Part shown: one piece after another, positions 16,789 to 28,186 of the stretch
Numbering within the stretch: position 1 is the stretch's first letter
Layout of the letters: every line of letters begins with the position of its first letter
Source: VFJZ01 sp046598415
GTDB lineage: Bacteria > Actinomycetota > Thermoleophilia > Gaiellales > F1-60-MAGs149
Assembly: GCA_046598415.1 (NCBI GenBank)
Contig: JBKJIG010000098.1
Coordinates: 73,324 to 137,323, forward strand
Direction: 5' to 3'
Length of the DNA stretch: 64,000 nucleotides
The notes under the pieces: model-generated
What the model saw: only the letters and a program-made list of their open reading frames with translations
What the model was told of the DNA's origin: nothing
Database searches by the model: none
Program-made: the position numbers and the translations under genes

Positions 16789-16801
16789 CGTCCCCCAGTT
16801 G

Positions 16802-19333
<2,532 letters not shown>

Positions 19334-19612
19334 GCCTAGCCCTCCTTTCGCGGTTCACCCGCGCGGCGGGCGGACCCTAGTGCCGCCACGCCCGCGGGAC
19401 GTTGTGCCAGTCCCGAGTCAGCGCGCGGAGGCGTGATTTCGTGACGCATCTCTGCACTCCGTCGACCGTCGGTGGTGGCGGAGTGTACCACGCGGCCCCG
19501 GCCCCCACGCGCCCGGCTCCGAGGTGCTTTGAAAAGCGTCTGCATGTTCATTTCACGGCTTCCATCGGCACCGTACAGGACGCCCTTGAGCGAGCCCCGC
19601 GATGGCGTCGGG

Positions 19613-19618
19613 TACCCT
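19613..19618 (+). promoter_or_regulatory. Leaderless-type -10 (TACCCT) for the double-trypsin gene
   Basis: TACCCT ends 6 nt before ATG 19625, which also marks the start of a good signal peptide. Confidence 0.55.
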
Positions 19619-19624
19619 CCGGCG

Positions 19625-22258
19625 ATGCGCCGCCCCCTGCTCGCCCTCGTCCTCCTCCTGTGCGCCGTGGCTCCGGCAACGGCAGCGGCGTCACGGTCGA
19701 CGGGCGGCGCTCCCGTTTCCACCGGCACCCATCCGTCGGTCGTGCTGGTCGAGGGTGCCGACATCTTCGGCGACACCGAGTCGTGCACCGGCGTCCTGAT
19801 CGCCAAGCGCACCGTCGTCACGTCGGTGACCTGCGTCTTCTTCATCGACCTCGACGCGGCGCAGGTGATCGTCGGCCGCACCAGCCGGGCGGCCGACAAC
19901 GGCAAGGCGATTCCGATCGCCGGCTTCGACGTGCCCCCCACCCTCGACCTCGGCCCGCCCGCCCGCGGCGACGTGATTCGCATCCAGCTCGCTGCCGACG
20001 CGCCCGCGACACCGGCGCCGCTGGCCACCTCAGGCACCGTCGTGGCAGGAGCGACCGGCACGCTGGTCAGCTGGGGTGCCGTGAACGCCGACGGCGCCGC
20101 GCCCAACCTGCCGCAGGAGCTGCCGATGGTCGTCGGCACCGACGCCTCCTGCACCGCGTCGTGGGGCCGTGCGATCACGACCACCGAGACCTTCTGCGCG
20201 ACGGGCGTGACGCCCGGCACCGGCACCTGCCTGGGCGACTCCGGCGCGCCGCTGCTCACCTCGACGCCACAGGGCGACCGCGTGCTCGGCATCGTCTCGT
20301 CGCAGGCCGGCTGTCCCGACGCGACGCTGCCCACCACGTTCGCGCGGCTCAGCGCTAACCCGCTGCGCGCGTTCCTGGCCTCCCCCGAGTCGGTGGCGGT
20401 GCCGGAGCAGATCTCCGAGACCACCCTCCACGGCCAGCCCTGGGTGCGCGGCGCCGTGCGCTGCGACCCGGGCCAGTGGGCGAGCAAGAGCAAGGTGCGC
20501 TTCAGCTACGCCTGGTTCCGCGACCTCGAGCTGCTGCCGAAGGAGACGAAGGCGCGGCGCCGCCTGACGATCGCCGACCGCGGCACGCAGGTGACGTGCG
20601 TCGTGATCGCCGAGAACGCGGCGGGCGCGAACTTCGGCGTCGCCGGGTTCCCGACCGTCGGCGCTCGCAAGCCCGTCACCGACACGACGGCGCCGCGGAT
20701 CAAGAGCGCCCGCGGTGCCTGTCGCGGCAGCAGGTGCACCGTGACGGTGCGCGCCACCGACGCGTCGGGCATTCGCCGCGTCGAGCTCGGCGTGCGATCG
20801 AGTCGCGGCGTCCAGCTGCTCACGATGTCGCGGAAGCGCAGGACGTTCACCATCTCGCTGCCGCGGCGCCAGCACGAGCTGCTCGTGATCGCGACCGACA
20901 ACAGGGGCAACGAGTCGAAGCCGTTCCGCCGCACACTGACGACGGCCGGCAGCCTCGCCCGTGCGCGCCACCCGCGCGTCATCGGTGGGACGACGGCGAA
21001 CGCGGCCGATTACCCGTTCATCGGCGCGCTCATCTCCCGCGCGGTCGACCCCGGCGCCGGCCAGTCGTGCACCGGCTCGTTGATCGCGCCCACGCTGTTC
21101 CTCACCGCCGCGCACTGCGTGGCCGACACCAACGCGTCCGACTGGGACGTGCTGTTCGGCCAGACGGCGCTGTCGGGCACCGGCGGTCAGCGCATCCCGG
21201 TCACCAGCCTGTCGTGGAATCCGGCCTTCACCGAGGAGCTGATCGGCTCCGACGTCGCCATCGTGCACCTCGCCCGCGCCCCGGTCGCACCGGTCGCGCC
21301 CGTCGCGCTGATCGACCAGGCACACGCCGCGGCTGCCGCTCCGGGCGCCTCGGCGCGCGTGCTCGGCTGGGGCGCCACCCGCCTCGACGACGAGGTGCAG
21401 ATCATGCCCGACGACCTGCGCACCGCCGTGCTCACTCTGCGCGACGATCCCACCTGTGCCGCCGGCGCCGGGTTCCCGTACGCGGGCGCCACGATGATGT
21501 GCGCCGTCGCCGGGCCGTCCGGCCAGGGCACGTGCTTCGGCGACTCCGGCGGGCCGCTGCTGGTCGACGGCGGCGTGGGCGGCGTGCTGCTCGCGGGCGT
21601 CACCAGCTGGGGTCTCGTGTGCGGTTCGGTGATCTCGCCGAACGTCTTCGCCGACGTGCTGGCGCTGCGGTCGTGGATCGACTCGGCACCGCCGCCCGCG
21701 CCCATCCGCACCGGCAGCGTCTACGTCAGCGGCCCCCCGCACGTGGGCCGTTTCATCCACTGCGTCGCCCAGGTCACCGGCGCCACCTCCGTCGCCGTCA
21801 AGTGGCGCCGGGCCGGCGTGCCCATCGCCCACGGCGTGAGCTACCGCGTGCGTCGCGCCGATGCCGGCGCGGCCATGACCTGCACCGTCACCGCGCGCAA
21901 CCGCGGCGGTGCCGTGCACGCCGGCTCGCAGCCGGTCGTGATCGGCGCCGACCTTGGTTCCGACCGCCGCGCTCCCACGCTGACGCGGCCCGATATCCGC
22001 TGCACGCAGCAGCTCGGCGACGCCGTGTTGTGCAACGTCCGCACCAAGGCCAACGACCGCAACGGCATCGCCGCCGTCGCCTTCCTGGTCGCCGCCGACG
22101 ACAGGCCGCTGCGCTGGGTGCACGGCGCGTCCGAGAACGGCGAGCTGTGGCAGGCGCACCTGCCTACGGCCCGCCGCTACACGGTCGTCGCCCGGGCGGT
22201 CGACGAGGCGGGGAACATCACGCGCGCCTCCCGCACGGCGAACACGTCGCTCGGCTGA
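19625..22258 (+). CDS. Exported protein with two trypsin-like units, the first inactive by motif
   Basis: This 877-residue protein is an internal duplication. It has a signal peptide (1-22), trypsin unit 1 (about 35-255), an Ig-like pair (about 265-440), trypsin unit 2 (451-690) and a second Ig-like pair (about 695-877). Unit 2 starts RVIGG and has the full triad His497 (TAAHC), Asp543 and Ser641 (GDSGGP). Unit 1 keeps Asp116 and Ser206 (GDSGAP), but the His position reads TSVTC, so Thr69 replaces His. Unit 1 also has no RVIGG-type activation site. The protein is secreted; its substrate is unknown. The start was chosen by signal peptide and promoter. Confidence 0.9.
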   Translation: MRRPLLALVLLLCAVAPATAAASRSTGGAPVSTGTHPSVVLVEGADIFGDTESCTGVLIAKRTVVTSVTCVFFIDLDAAQVIVGRTSRAADNGKAIPIAGFDVPPTLDLGPPARGDVIRIQLAADAPATPAPLATSGTVVAGATGTLVSWGAVNADGAAPNLPQELPMVVGTDASCTASWGRAITTTETFCATGVTPGTGTCLGDSGAPLLTSTPQGDRVLGIVSSQAGCPDATLPTTFARLSANPLRAFLASPESVAVPEQISETTLHGQPWVRGAVRCDPGQWASKSKVRFSYAWFRDLELLPKETKARRRLTIADRGTQVTCVVIAENAAGANFGVAGFPTVGARKPVTDTTAPRIKSARGACRGSRCTVTVRATDASGIRRVELGVRSSRGVQLLTMSRKRRTFTISLPRRQHELLVIATDNRGNESKPFRRTLTTAGSLARARHPRVIGGTTANAADYPFIGALISRAVDPGAGQSCTGSLIAPTLFLTAAHCVADTNASDWDVLFGQTALSGTGGQRIPVTSLSWNPAFTEELIGSDVAIVHLARAPVAPVAPVALIDQAHAAAAAPGASARVLGWGATRLDDEVQIMPDDLRTAVLTLRDDPTCAAGAGFPYAGATMMCAVAGPSGQGTCFGDSGGPLLVDGGVGGVLLAGVTSWGLVCGSVISPNVFADVLALRSWIDSAPPPAPIRTGSVYVSGPPHVGRFIHCVAQVTGATSVAVKWRRAGVPIAHGVSYRVRRADAGAAMTCTVTARNRGGAVHAGSQPVVIGADLGSDRRAPTLTRPDIRCTQQLGDAVLCNVRTKANDRNGIAAVAFLVAADDRPLRWVHGASENGELWQAHLPTARRYTVVARAVDEAGNITRASRTANTSLG

Positions 22259-22275
22259 TCGCGGCGCCATCCCGG

Positions 22276-22306
22276 TGACGCATTCGTGCCAGGCACGGAT
22301 GCGTCA
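22276..22306. repeat. 31-nt palindrome of GTGCCAGGCAC type
   Basis: TGACGCAT at 22276 pairs with ATGCGTCA at 22299-22306 around CGTGCC-A-GGCACG. It fills the convergent gap between the trypsin gene and lysS, and its core recurs at about 46952-47003. It may act as a bidirectional terminator or be a REP-like repeat. Confidence 0.7.
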
Positions 22307-22323
22307 GGCCGTCACGCTGGGCG

Positions 22324-23745
22324 TCAGGGACGACGGTCGCGCATGGCCGGGAAGAGCACGACCTCGCGGATCGACGCAGTGCCCGCGAGGAGCATGACGA
22401 CGCGGTCGATACCGACCCCGAGGCCGCCGGTGGGCGGCATGCCGTAGCCGAGCGCGTTCACGTAGTCGTCGTCGATCGGATGCGCCTCGGCGTCGCCCGC
22501 GCGACCCATCTGCGCCTGCTCCTCGAAGCGCGCCTGCTGCTCGTCGGGGTCGTTCAGCTCGGAGTAGCCGTTGCCGATCTCCATGCCGCCGCAGAACGCC
22601 TCGAACCGCTCGGTGAGCGTCGGGTCGCCCGGCATCTGCCGTGACAGCGGGGACAGCTCGACCGGGTAGTCGACCAGGAAGATCGGCTGGATCAGGTGCG
22701 GCTCGATGAAGTGCGATAGCGCGTGGTCGACCAGCTGCGCCCACGTCTTGTCGGCGCCCGTCTCGAGGCCCTTCGCGTCGAGCGCGACCCGCAGCCGCGG
22801 CTCGTCGCGCGGCCCCGCGAACGGGTCGAAGCCGAGGTGCTCGGCCAGCGCACCGCCCAGCGGCAGCCGGCGCCAGGGCGGCTTCAGATCGATCGTCTCG
22901 CCCTTCCACACCACCTCGGTGGTGCCGAGCGCCTCCTGCGCGGCGAAGGCGACCATCTCCTCCGTCATGCGCATGACGTCTTCGTAGTCGGCGTACGCCT
23001 CGTACGTCTCGAGCATCGTGAACTCGGGGTTGTGCTTGTACGACACGCCCTCGTTGCGGAAGTCCTTGCCCAGCTCGTAGACCTTCTCGAGCCCGCCGAC
23101 GATGAGCCGCTTCAGGTACAGCTCGGTGGCGATGCGCAGGTACAGGTCGCGGCCGAGCTCGTTGTGATGCGTGGTGAACGGCCGGGCCAGCGCGCCGCCG
23201 TAGAGCGGCTGCAGCACGGGCGTCTCGACCTCGAGGAAGCCGCGCTCGTCGAGGAACCGCCGGAACGCCGAGACGGCGCGCGACCGCACGGCGAACAGCT
23301 CGCGGCTCTCGGGCGACATCAGCAGGTCGAGGTAGCGCTGGCGGTAGCGCACCTCGACGTCGGACAGCCCGTGCCACGTGTCGGGCAGCGACTGCCGGTT
23401 CGGCGCCAGCAGCTCGAAGCCCGTCACGCGCAGCGACAGCTCGCCGCGGCGGGTGGTGATCGCCTCGCCCTCGACGCCGACCACATCGCCGAGCGAGATA
23501 CCACCGACGCGCTCGAACAGCTCCGCGTCGAGCACGTCGGCCGCTGCCAGCAGCTGCAGCCGTCCGGACCGATCGACAAGGTCGAGGAACACGAGCTTAC
23601 CCTGGCCGCGCCGCGCCATCACGCGACCGGCCAGGCGGTAGCTCGTGCCCGACTCGGCGCCGGCCTCGAGGCCCTCGTGGGCGGCGCGGAGGTCGGCGAT
23701 CGCGGTGCGTCCCGCGAACCGGTGCGGGAGCGCGTGGTAGCTCAC
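22324..23745 (-). CDS. lysS: Lysyl-tRNA synthetase, class II
   Basis: LysS charges tRNA-Lys. The 473-residue protein has an N-terminal OB-fold anticodon-binding domain (about 35-120, including GQGKLVFLDLVDRSGRLQLL). The class II catalytic core shows motif 2 FRNEGVSYKHNPEFTMLE and motif 3 GVGIDRVVMLL near the C-terminus. Length is slightly short but complete; the N-terminal helix seen in longer forms is reduced. It lies 5 nt behind greA on the same strand, an arrangement common in many bacteria. Confidence 0.96.
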   Translation of the reverse strand: MSYHALPHRFAGRTAIADLRAAHEGLEAGAESGTSYRLAGRVMARRGQGKLVFLDLVDRSGRLQLLAAADVLDAELFERVGGISLGDVVGVEGEAITTRRGELSLRVTGFELLAPNRQSLPDTWHGLSDVEVRYRQRYLDLLMSPESRELFAVRSRAVSAFRRFLDERGFLEVETPVLQPLYGGALARPFTTHHNELGRDLYLRIATELYLKRLIVGGLEKVYELGKDFRNEGVSYKHNPEFTMLETYEAYADYEDVMRMTEEMVAFAAQEALGTTEVVWKGETIDLKPPWRRLPLGGALAEHLGFDPFAGPRDEPRLRVALDAKGLETGADKTWAQLVDHALSHFIEPHLIQPIFLVDYPVELSPLSRQMPGDPTLTERFEAFCGGMEIGNGYSELNDPDEQQARFEEQAQMGRAGDAEAHPIDDDYVNALGYGMPPTGGLGVGIDRVVMLLAGTASIREVVLFPAMRDRRP

Positions 23746-23750
23746 GCCCG

Positions 23751-24221
23751 CTACGCGGCCTTGATGGAGACGATCTTCACCTTGATCGGACCGCCCGGCG
23801 TGACGACGTCGACCGTCTCGCCCTTCTTGTGCCCGATGATGGCGCGGCCGATCGGCGACTCGTTGGAGAGGCGGTTCTCGTCCGGGTCGGACTCGGCGGA
23901 GCCGACCAGCTGGTACGTGGCCTTGCCGGCGGGCGTCTCGAGGGTGATCATCGATCCGAGCGCCACGGAGTCAGTCGAGACCTCTTCGGCGTCGATCACG
24001 GTGGCGTCGCGGAGACGCTCCTCGAGCTGCGCGATCTTGGCCTCGAGCATGGCCTGTTCGTTCTTGGCGTCGTCGTACTCGGAGTTCTCGGAGATGTCGC
24101 CGAACTCGCGGGCCTCCTTGATGCGCTCGGCCACCTCGCGGCGGCGCACCGTGGACATCTCCTCGATCTCTGCCTTCAGCTTCTCGAACCCTTCACGGGT
24201 GAGGACGACTTCCTTAGCCAC
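23751..24221 (-). CDS. greA: Transcription elongation factor GreA
   Basis: GreA rescues backtracked RNA polymerase by stimulating transcript cleavage. The 156-residue protein has the N-terminal coiled coil (LTREGFEKLKAEIEEM through IKEAREFGDISENSEYDDAK), whose tip holds the conserved acidic pair in GDISENSEY. The C-terminal FKBP-like domain ends SPIGRAIIGHKKGETVDV. GTG 24221 gives the family's usual N-terminus; a further 13 residues from 24260 would be atypical. It is transcribed with lysS and divergent from dus. Confidence 0.95.
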   Translation of the reverse strand: MAKEVVLTREGFEKLKAEIEEMSTVRRREVAERIKEAREFGDISENSEYDDAKNEQAMLEAKIAQLEERLRDATVIDAEEVSTDSVALGSMITLETPAGKATYQLVGSAESDPDENRLSNESPIGRAIIGHKKGETVDVVTPGGPIKVKIVSIKAA

Positions 24222-24285
24222 TTCACAACCTCGAATAGACGCAACGTCGAACGGCGCCATCGGGCGCCGTCATCGGGGCGAATGA

Positions 24286-24291
24286 TAGCCT
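24286..24291 (+). promoter_or_regulatory. Leaderless-type -10 (TAGCCT) for dus
   Basis: TAGCCT ends 7 nt before GTG 24299 in the greA/dus divergent gap. Confidence 0.55.
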
Positions 24292-24298
24292 GGGAGCC

Positions 24299-25378
24299 GT
24301 GGCGACCGCCGTACGAACCCTCTCGGACGAATGGACGATCGGCGACGTCCTGGTCCCGAGCCGGGTCGTGCTGGCGCCCATGGCAGGGGTATCCGCACAG
24401 GCCTTCCGCCGCCAGGGACGCCGCTTCGGCGCCGGCCTGGTGTGCTCGGAGATGGTGTCCGCGTGCGGCCTCGACTACGGCAACGAGCGCACGCACGGCT
24501 ACCTGCGCATCGCGCGCGACGAGCGGCCGCTGGCAGTGCAGATCTTCGGGTCCGAGCCCGACCGGATGGCGCGCGCCGCTGTCATGGTGGTCGAGGCCGG
24601 CGCCGACATCGTCGACATCAACATGGGCTGCCCCGTGCGCAAGGTGACCAAGACCGGCGCCGGCAGTTCGCTGATCGAGGCGGACGGCGGCGACCTCGCG
24701 TGCCGCCTCGTGGAGGCCGTCGCGGAGGCGGTCGACGTGCCCGTGACGGTGAAGATGCGCCGCGGCCAGCGCGACGGCTCGCGGGCGTTTCTGGCGATCG
24801 GGCCGCGCCTCGCCCAGGCCGGCGCCCAGGCGCTGACGCTGCACCCGCGCTCCGCCCAGCAGATGTACACGGGCCGAGCCGACCACGCGCTGACGGCCGA
24901 GCTGGTCGAGGCGGTCGACATCCCCGTGATCGCGTCGGGCGACGTCACGTCGCGCGCCACCGCCGAGGCCGTGCTGCACACCACCGGCTGCGCCGCGATC
25001 ATGGTCGCGCGGGCCGCGCAGGGGAACCCTTGGCTGCTGCGCGAGCTGGCCGACGGCACCGACCAGCAGCCGTCGGACGACGAGATCGTGGCCGAGCTGG
25101 TGCGCTATGCCCGCGCGGTCGTGCACGAGATCGGCGAGCGCCGCGCCGTGCCGTTCCTGCGCAAGTTTCACCCGTGGTACCTGCGTCGCGGCACGTTCGC
25201 GCGCACCCTTCGCACCGAGCTCGGGCAGATCGCGACGCTCGAGGCGCTCGAGGCGCGGCTGTTCGACGAGGCGCCCGGAGCTCGCGCGCTGATGGCGCTG
25301 CACGCTGCCGCCGACGCCGTCGACCACGACGAAGACGCCGAGCTCGGCCTGCCGATCTCGGTGTACGGCGGCGGCTAG
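24299..25378 (+). CDS. dus: tRNA-dihydrouridine synthase (DusB type)
   Basis: Dus enzymes reduce specific uridines in tRNA with FMN and NADPH. The 359-residue protein has LAPMAGVSAQAFR at about 25-37, the catalytic Cys111 in INMGCPVRKV, KMRRGQ for substrate contacts and MVARAAQGNPWLL in the FMN-binding barrel, as in DusB. The GTG start is set by the leaderless-type promoter. The stop overlaps the end of the convergent alcohol dehydrogenase. The position beside greA-lysS is a conserved actinobacterial arrangement. Confidence 0.94.
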   Translation: MATAVRTLSDEWTIGDVLVPSRVVLAPMAGVSAQAFRRQGRRFGAGLVCSEMVSACGLDYGNERTHGYLRIARDERPLAVQIFGSEPDRMARAAVMVVEAGADIVDINMGCPVRKVTKTGAGSSLIEADGGDLACRLVEAVAEAVDVPVTVKMRRGQRDGSRAFLAIGPRLAQAGAQALTLHPRSAQQMYTGRADHALTAELVEAVDIPVIASGDVTSRATAEAVLHTTGCAAIMVARAAQGNPWLLRELADGTDQQPSDDEIVAELVRYARAVVHEIGERRAVPFLRKFHPWYLRRGTFARTLRTELGQIATLEALEARLFDEAPGARALMALHAAADAVDHDEDAELGLPISVYGGG

Positions 25379-26469
25379 TAGAGGATGACGCTGCGGGCGC
25401 GCTCGCGCCTGCGCATGGCCGCCAGCGCGTCGTTGACCTCGTCCAGCGCGATCCGGTCGGTCACCATCCGCTCGATCGGCAGCTTGCCGGCCAGGTTCAG
25501 GCGCGCCAGCAGCGGGAAGTCGACGGCCGGCACGGACGAGCCGTACGACGAACCGAGCAGCTTCATGCCCGACGACGGGAACACGAGGCCGTCGACGGCC
25601 ACCTCGGTCTTCTCGGGGGTCATGCCGACCATCACCATGGTGCCGCCGCGCCGCGTGATCCGCGGCATCAGCTCGACGGTTTCCCTGAGGCCGATCGCCT
25701 CGAAGGAGTAGTCGACGAAGTCGGGCACGATCGCCCGCACCGCGCGCCGGACGCTGCCGTTCGGCTGGATGACATGCGTCGCGCCGGCCTCGCGGGCCAG
25801 CTCGAGCTTCGCGTCCTCGCGGTCGATCGCGATGATCGGATCCGCGCCGGCCAGCGCCGCACCCATGATCACCGATAGCCCGACGCCGCCGCAGCCGATC
25901 ACCGCCACCGAAGCGCCCGGCTCGACGCCGGCGGTATTGATGACGGCGCCCACGCCGGTGGCGACGCCGCAGCCGATCAGACAGGCCACGTCGAACGGCA
26001 GCTCGGGCGGGATCACGACTGCGGCGCTCGCGGGCACCACGGCGTGGGTCGCGAACGTGCCGATCGACAGGTACTGGCCGACCGGCCCGTCAGCCGAGCT
26101 GAGCCGCATGGTGCCGTCGTGCAGCGTGCTGTCAGCGGCGCGGTTGCCGGAACACACCCACTGCTCGCCCCGGCGGCACTGCAGGCACGCGCCGCACGGG
26201 TACCACCACGACAGCACGACGTGGTCGCCCACGGCGACGTTCGTGACGCCCTCGCCGAGGGCCTCCACGACGCCGGCCCCCTCGTGGCCGAGAACGAGGG
26301 GGAACGACGCCGACCAGTCGCCGTCGACGACGTGCAGGTCGGAGTGGCAGACGCCGCTCGCGCCGTACCGGACGAGCACCTCGCCCGCGGAGGGCGGCGC
26401 GAGCTCGAGGTCGGTGATCTCGAGGGGCTGCTGGGGGCCGTTGAAGACGGCGGCGCGGACGGTCGGCAT
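25375..26469 (-). CDS. Zinc-dependent alcohol dehydrogenase
   Basis: This 364-residue medium-chain dehydrogenase has a complete catalytic zinc site (GVCHSDLHVV and GHEGAGVVEALG), a structural zinc loop (CGACLQCRRGEQWVC) and an NAD-binding motif (VIGCGGVGLSVI). It resembles class III and mycothiol/NDMA-type alcohol dehydrogenases in its WWYPCGACLQC segment. The substrate is unknown. ATG 26469 is supported by TACGAT placed 8 nt upstream and by the family N-terminus MPTVRAAVF. It ends back to back with dus. Confidence 0.9.
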   Translation of the reverse strand: MPTVRAAVFNGPQQPLEITDLELAPPSAGEVLVRYGASGVCHSDLHVVDGDWSASFPLVLGHEGAGVVEALGEGVTNVAVGDHVVLSWWYPCGACLQCRRGEQWVCSGNRAADSTLHDGTMRLSSADGPVGQYLSIGTFATHAVVPASAAVVIPPELPFDVACLIGCGVATGVGAVINTAGVEPGASVAVIGCGGVGLSVIMGAALAGADPIIAIDREDAKLELAREAGATHVIQPNGSVRRAVRAIVPDFVDYSFEAIGLRETVELMPRITRRGGTMVMVGMTPEKTEVAVDGLVFPSSGMKLLGSSYGSSVPAVDFPLLARLNLAGKLPIERMVTDRIALDEVNDALAAMRRRERARSVILY

Positions 26470-26477
26470 GGCCGTCG

Positions 26478-26483
26478 ATCGTA
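26478..26483 (-). promoter_or_regulatory. Leaderless-type -10 (TACGAT) for the 26469 alcohol dehydrogenase
   Basis: On the minus strand TACGAT ends 8 nt before ATG 26469. Confidence 0.55.
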
Positions 26484-26493
26484 GCCGGTTACT

Positions 26494-26546
26494 GGAGGCT
26501 TGATGTGGAGCCTCCCGCACGCCTCCGCGGGGCGTACGAGCGCCCC
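26494..26546 (-). terminator. Hairpins downstream of coaX
   Basis: GGGGCG/CGCCCC (26529-26546, 6-nt loop) begins at the coaX stop, and GGAGGCT/AGCCTCC (26494-26515) follows. There is no T-run. The pair probably ends the folate-coaX operon before the alcohol dehydrogenase promoter. Confidence 0.5.
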
Positions 26547-27310
26547 TAAGGCTGGTTGCGCTCCCATACCAGCTGCAGCCCGTCGAGGGTGAGCCACGGC
26601 TCGTGTGCCGTGATGGTCTCGCAGTGCGGGGTGAGCAGGCCCGCGAGGCCACCGGTTGCGACCACCGGGCAGGGGCCGCCGAGCTCGGCCTGGATGCGGC
26701 GCACCAGCCCGTCCACCTGGCCGGCGAAGCCGAACACCGCGCCGGACTGCATCGACGCGACGGTCGACTTGCCGATCGCGGACGTGGGCGTCGCCAGGTC
26801 GACCTTCACGAGGCGGGCGGCGCGGCTGTAGAGCGCCTCCATCGAGATCTCGACGCCCGGCGCAATGGCGCCGCCGAGGAACTCGCCGTCGGCCGAGACG
26901 ACGTCGAAGTTGGTCGACGTGCCGAAGTCGACGACGATGCACGGCCCGCCGTGGTGGGCGTGCGCGGCGACCGAGTTGGCGATCCGGTCGGGGCCGACCT
27001 CGCGCGGGTTGTCGGTGCGGACGGGCACGCCCGTCCGCACGCCCGGGCCGATCACGATCGGCTCGGTGCCCGCCACCCGGCGCAGCACGCTCGTCCACGG
27101 ATGCGTCAGCGTCGGCACCGTCGTCGACAGCGCCGCGGCCGTGACGACATCGGCGAGGCCGCGCCGCGCCAGCAGGGCGGCGAGCTCGACGTCGAGCTCG
27201 TCGGTGGTGCGGCGCGGGTCGGTGGTCAGCCGCCAGTGCTCGTCGATCTCGCGGCCGCGGTACAGGCCGAGGACGGTCTGCGTGTTGCCGACGTCGACGG
27301 CGAGCAGCAT
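26546..27310 (-). CDS. coaX: Type III pantothenate kinase
   Basis: CoaX phosphorylates pantothenate, the first step of coenzyme A synthesis. The 254-residue protein has the ASKHA phosphate loop DVGNTQTVLGLY (6-17), GPDRIAN in the middle, DFGTSTNFD (the second phosphate-binding motif) and GGAIAPGVEISMEAL. Length and motifs fit type III. It is the last gene of a coupled operon led by an iron alcohol dehydrogenase and containing folP, folB, folK and a DUF2469 gene; the gap to the previous gene is 13 nt. Confidence 0.95.
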   Translation of the reverse strand: MLLAVDVGNTQTVLGLYRGREIDEHWRLTTDPRRTTDELDVELAALLARRGLADVVTAAALSTTVPTLTHPWTSVLRRVAGTEPIVIGPGVRTGVPVRTDNPREVGPDRIANSVAAHAHHGGPCIVVDFGTSTNFDVVSADGEFLGGAIAPGVEISMEALYSRAARLVKVDLATPTSAIGKSTVASMQSGAVFGFAGQVDGLVRRIQAELGGPCPVVATGGLAGLLTPHCETITAHEPWLTLDGLQLVWERNQP

Positions 27311-27323
27311 CGTGTGGCTCGGA

Positions 27324-27677
27324 TCAGGCTTCGGGCGGTGCGCTGAACTCGGGCGGGAGCGTCGTCGGCAGCGGGTCGTCCGGCGGCTTCAGCTCCTCGA
27401 CCGTGATGTCGGACGAGGTGTGCACCTCGGCGCGCGGGATGATGCGGCTCGGGCGGTTCTTGTCCCACACCCAGACGTCCTCCATCGTCAGATGGAAGAG
27501 CGGGTAGGACGGCTGATGCTCGGGCTTGAGGTTCAGCACGTTGCAGAGGTATGTCGCCTCCTGCGTGAGCACGCAGTAGCGGAACATCCCGAACACCGTC
27601 GCATACTCGTGCTTCAACGCGAGCTCGAGCTCTGCGTCGTACTCCTCGAGGTCCTCGAGATGGGACACGTCGTTCAC
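27324..27677 (-). CDS. DUF2469 family protein
   Basis: This 117-residue protein has the pattern DLEEYDAELELALKHEY, then YLCNVLN and EDVWVWDKNRPSRI, and DITVEEL, matching the small DUF2469 family known almost only from actinobacteria. No membrane segment, signal peptide or catalytic motif is visible, and the last 20 residues are Pro-rich. Function is unknown. The start overlaps the folK stop by 4 nt and coaX follows after 13 nt, so it is co-translated with folate and CoA genes. It is useful mainly as a taxonomic marker. Confidence 0.8.
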   Translation of the reverse strand: MNDVSHLEDLEEYDAELELALKHEYATVFGMFRYCVLTQEATYLCNVLNLKPEHQPSYPLFHLTMEDVWVWDKNRPSRIIPRAEVHTSSDITVEELKPPDDPLPTTLPPEFSAPPEA

Positions 27678-28186
27678 CCCTCGTCGGGAAAGATCGCTCC
27701 AATGGTAGCGTCAGCGATCGGGCCCAGTCGCCGAACGCCCTGGTCGGGCAGGGCGGCGAGCGCCTCGGCGAATGCGGGCTCCGGGAGCACCTCGGAAAGC
27801 GGTTCGAGCGCGAACCGGCGCTCCATCAACCGCGGGTGCGGCACCTGCAGGTCGGGCTCGTCGATGACGCGCCCCTCCCACCACAGGATGTCGAGATCGA
27901 GCGTACGCGGGCCGTTGCGCACCGTCCGCACGCGGCCGGCCTCCAGCTCGATGCGCTGCAGCTCGCGCAGTAGCGCCCGCGGCGCCAGCGACGTCTCGAT
28001 CAGCAGCGCGGCGTTGGCGTAGTCGGGTTGCCCGGGCGGGCCGCCGACAGGTGCCGTCAGGTACACGTCGGACACCACCAGCGCCCGCGTGGTGGGCAGC
28101 GCGTCGACGGCGTCGACGGCGGCCCGCAGCGCTGCCAGCGGATCGCCCAGGTTGGCCCCCAGGCCGATCGCCACGTGGCCACTCAC
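27674..28186 (-). CDS. folK: 2-amino-4-hydroxy-6-hydroxymethyldihydropteridine pyrophosphokinase
   Basis: FolK transfers pyrophosphate from ATP to 6-hydroxymethyl-dihydropterin in folate synthesis. The 170-residue protein has AIGLGANLGDP at about 6-16, the catalytic-loop segment ELQRIELEAGRVRTVRNGPR, the Mg-binding LDLDILWWEG and the HPRLMERRFALEPL motif. GTG 28186 overlaps the folB stop (GTGA). It is adjacent to folB and folP in pathway order. Confidence 0.95.
   Translation of the reverse strand: MSGHVAIGLGANLGDPLAALRAAVDAVDALPTTRALVVSDVYLTAPVGGPPGQPDYANAALLIETSLAPRALLRELQRIELEAGRVRTVRNGPRTLDLDILWWEGRVIDEPDLQVPHPRLMERRFALEPLSEVLPEPAFAEALAALPDQGVRRLGPIADATIGAIFPDEG

Noticed and set aside
19450..19490. 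CIRCE-like inverted repeat upstream of clpC (GCACTC ... GAGTGT).
   Set aside because: The spacer is 21 nt instead of 9 and the flanking TTA/TAA bases are missing.
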